Below are positions 4,867 through 6,060 of a stretch of 6,060 nucleotides of DNA, one piece after another. The position numbers and the translations under genes are program-made. The notes below the pieces were generated by a model that searched no databases, was not told the DNA's origin, and saw only the letters and a list, made by a program, of their open reading frames with translations. Source of the DNA: Polaromonas sp. (lineage in GTDB: Bacteria; Pseudomonadota; Gammaproteobacteria; Burkholderiales; Burkholderiaceae_C); NCBI GenBank assembly GCA_028292345.1, contig JAQGMN010000174.1, positions 1 through 6,060 of the forward strand, in the 5' to 3' direction. The stretch's first letter is position 1; each line of letters begins with the position of its first letter.

Positions 4867-5943
4867 CTCCATACACGACAGCGCCGCTGCGACCACCTGG
4901 TCCATGTTGTAGTAGCGGTACTGAGCCAATCTTCCAACAAACGTCACTTTTTGTTCTTTTTCAGCCAGTGCCTGGTAGCGCTTGAACAAAGCTTCATTTT
5001 CTGGACGCGGTATGGGGTAGTAAGGATCGCCCTCGGCCTGAGGGTATTCGCGAACAATTGAAGTTCCCGTATGCTTTTGTCCCGTCAAATGCTTGAATTC
5101 AGTGGTTCGGGTGTAAGCGTAATCATTGGGAAAGTTGACAGTCCCCACCGGCTGGAATTCTGGGGTATCGGGAAAATGCTGATGCTCAAAACTCAGGCTG
5201 CGATAGGGAAGCTTTCCAAAGCAGTGACCGTAGAAAGCATCGATGGGTCCGGTATAGACAAGATGAGCGAATTCCTCGGTGTCTCTGATTTCCTGTAAAT
5301 CAACCCCTACGCGAACTGCAATGCCCGGGTGATCAAGCATGCGTTCAAACATTTTTGTGTACCCGTTTGCGGGCATGAACTGCAGGGTATCGGTAAAGTA
5401 CCGGTCATCGTCATTGGTTCGCGTGGGTATGCGTGCTGCCACTCCAGCCGATAGCTGTGAAAGATCAAGCCCCCATTGCTTGAGTGTGTACCCGCGAAAG
5501 AACTTGTCGCAGAGGTCGGAGCCTACGCTGTTAAGAACAACGTCTTCACTTGTTTTCAAAACGTCGCGCGGCTCCCGCACCTTTTCAAGAAAACCAGCGG
5601 CCTCAGCTTCATTCAAGTCCAGACCATAGATTTTGTTGAGAGTGACGCGATTGATTGGAATGGGAACCTGCTTGTCGCCTACCTGCGCCAGTACGCGGTG
5701 CTCATAAAAACGCCAATCGGTGAAACGCGACAGGTATTCGAAAACACGCTTGGAGTTGGTATGGAAAATATGCGGCCCATAGGGATGCGTCAACAAACCA
5801 GCCTCATCGTGAGCGTCATAGGCATTGCCGCCGATGTGAGGCCGTTTGTCGATAATCAGTACATTTTTCCCGGATTCTGCCAACTGCCGGGCGCAAACGC
5901 TACCGGCAAAACCTGCGCCAACGATTAAATAGTCATAGTTCAT
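4846..5943 (-). CDS. glf: UDP-galactopyranose mutase
   Basis: The 365-residue flavoenzyme converts UDP-galactopyranose to UDP-galactofuranose in the cytoplasm, using reduced FAD covalently during ring contraction. The N-terminus has the dinucleotide-binding GAGFAG (9-14), followed by DKRPHIGGNAYD (32-43) and PYGPHIFHT (54-62), all hallmarks of bacterial Glf. Further blocks are FFRGYTLKQWGLDL (148-161) with the substrate-stacking tryptophan, ARIPTR (170-175), GTVNFPNDYAYTRTTEFKHL (267-286) with a conserved arginine, REYP (298-301), and GRLAQYRYYNMDQ (337-349) near the flavin. Length matches the E. coli enzyme (about 367), so it is complete. It is the first gene of the visible operon, behind an AT-rich region, with only a weak AAGA ribosome binding site. 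By eye it is less GC-rich than the downstream genes, which is compatible with separate acquisition. Confidence 0.97.
   Translation of the reverse strand: MNYDYLIVGAGFAGSVCARQLAESGKNVLIIDKRPHIGGNAYDAHDEAGLLTHPYGPHIFHTNSKRVFEYLSRFTDWRFYEHRVLAQVGDKQVPIPINRVTLNKIYGLDLNEAEAAGFLEKVREPRDVLKTSEDVVLNSVGSDLCDKFFRGYTLKQWGLDLSQLSAGVAARIPTRTNDDDRYFTDTLQFMPANGYTKMFERMLDHPGIAVRVGVDLQEIRDTEEFAHLVYTGPIDAFYGHCFGKLPYRSLSFEHQHFPDTPEFQPVGTVNFPNDYAYTRTTEFKHLTGQKHTGTSIVREYPQAEGDPYYPIPRPENEALFKRYQALAEKEQKVTFVGRLAQYRYYNMDQVVAAALSCMESIHAGP
4867..4870 (-). promoter_or_regulatory. Possible ribosome binding site for the fusion ORF inside glf
   Basis: The coding strand reads GGAG, then seven bases, then the ATG at 4859 that opens the 199-codon fusion frame. 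It lies within the glf codons for Met-Glu-Ser. Sequence and spacing are good, but the site could be chance because the glf protein sequence also constrains it. Confidence 0.35.
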
Positions 5944-6060
5944 GATTTATCTTAAAAGTATTAATAAATAATATTTCAGCGGTGAGCGCACATAAAAAAA
6001 GACAAAAACGCCTGTGCGAACAAAATTGTGTGGTTAGCCTGACCGCACCTTTGTGCCTGG
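5944..6060 (-). promoter_or_regulatory. AT-rich region upstream of glf with a possible weak sigma70-like promoter
   Basis: These 117 nt contain no convincing gene and are much more AT-rich than the rest of the window. On the coding strand TATTAT (5973-5968) could be a -10 element, with TTTATG (5996-5991) 17 nt upstream as a poor -35 match at three of six positions. It would place a transcription start close to glf. Runs of T lie further upstream, and a small palindrome GCAC-CTTT-GTGC is at 6045-6056. The region could hold the operon promoter or simply be a junction with an upstream gene beyond the window. Confidence 0.3.

Noticed and set aside
6008..6056. Possible rho-independent terminator upstream of glf
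   Set aside because: T-runs are present on the minus strand, but the nearest stems are only 3-4 bp and not directly followed by the T-run.
1..6060. CRISPR array, tRNA, rRNA or complete insertion sequence
   Set aside because: No regularly spaced repeats, cloverleaf-like sequence, rRNA motif or transposase was seen on either strand.

Overview
The window is part of a cell-surface polysaccharide (O-antigen or capsule type) biosynthesis locus from a GC-rich betaproteobacterium. Protein style and codon use suggest Burkholderiales, probably Comamonadaceae (Polaromonas/Rhodoferax-like). That assignment is from pattern memory, not a search. Every convincing gene lies on the minus strand, so transcription runs from high to low coordinates.

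Layout in transcription order: an AT-rich upstream region with a possible weak promoter (5944-6060); glf, UDP-galactopyranose mutase (4846-5943); a decayed stretch holding remnants of two rhamnose genes, rfbD (3' part) and rfbA (5' part), fused in one open frame (4260-4859); intact rfbC (3700-4263); a Wzx-type flippase (2432-3700); a possible 21-residue mini-ORF (2367-2432); a rhamnosyltransferase-like GT2 enzyme (1453-2370); an EpsG/Wzy-like polymerase candidate (378-1442); and the N-terminal 124 codons of a second GT2 glycosyltransferase (1-374, cut by the window edge).

The genes fit a Wzx/Wzy-dependent pathway. Glf supplies UDP-galactofuranose. RfbC belongs to dTDP-L-rhamnose synthesis. 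The GT2 enzymes build the repeat unit on the inner face of the membrane, Wzx flips it, and the EpsG-like protein would polymerise it. Spacing is very tight: stop and start codons overlap by 4 nt at fusion ORF/rfbC, rfbC/wzx, wzx/mini-ORF and mini-ORF/GT2, and the gaps before the last two genes are 10 and 3 nt. This indicates one translationally coupled operon.

The most unusual part is 4260-4859. rfbD lacks its N-terminal two thirds and its extreme C-terminus, and rfbA lacks everything but about 33 residues near its N-terminus. The remnants nevertheless stay in one uninterrupted frame. That frame starts inside the glf 3' end behind a good ribosome binding site and ends by overlapping the rfbC start. 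The deletions have removed two enzymes while leaving an unbroken translational path from glf to rfbC. If the strain makes dTDP-rhamnose, full rfbA, rfbB and rfbD must lie elsewhere. I found no CRISPR array, RNA gene or complete mobile element.
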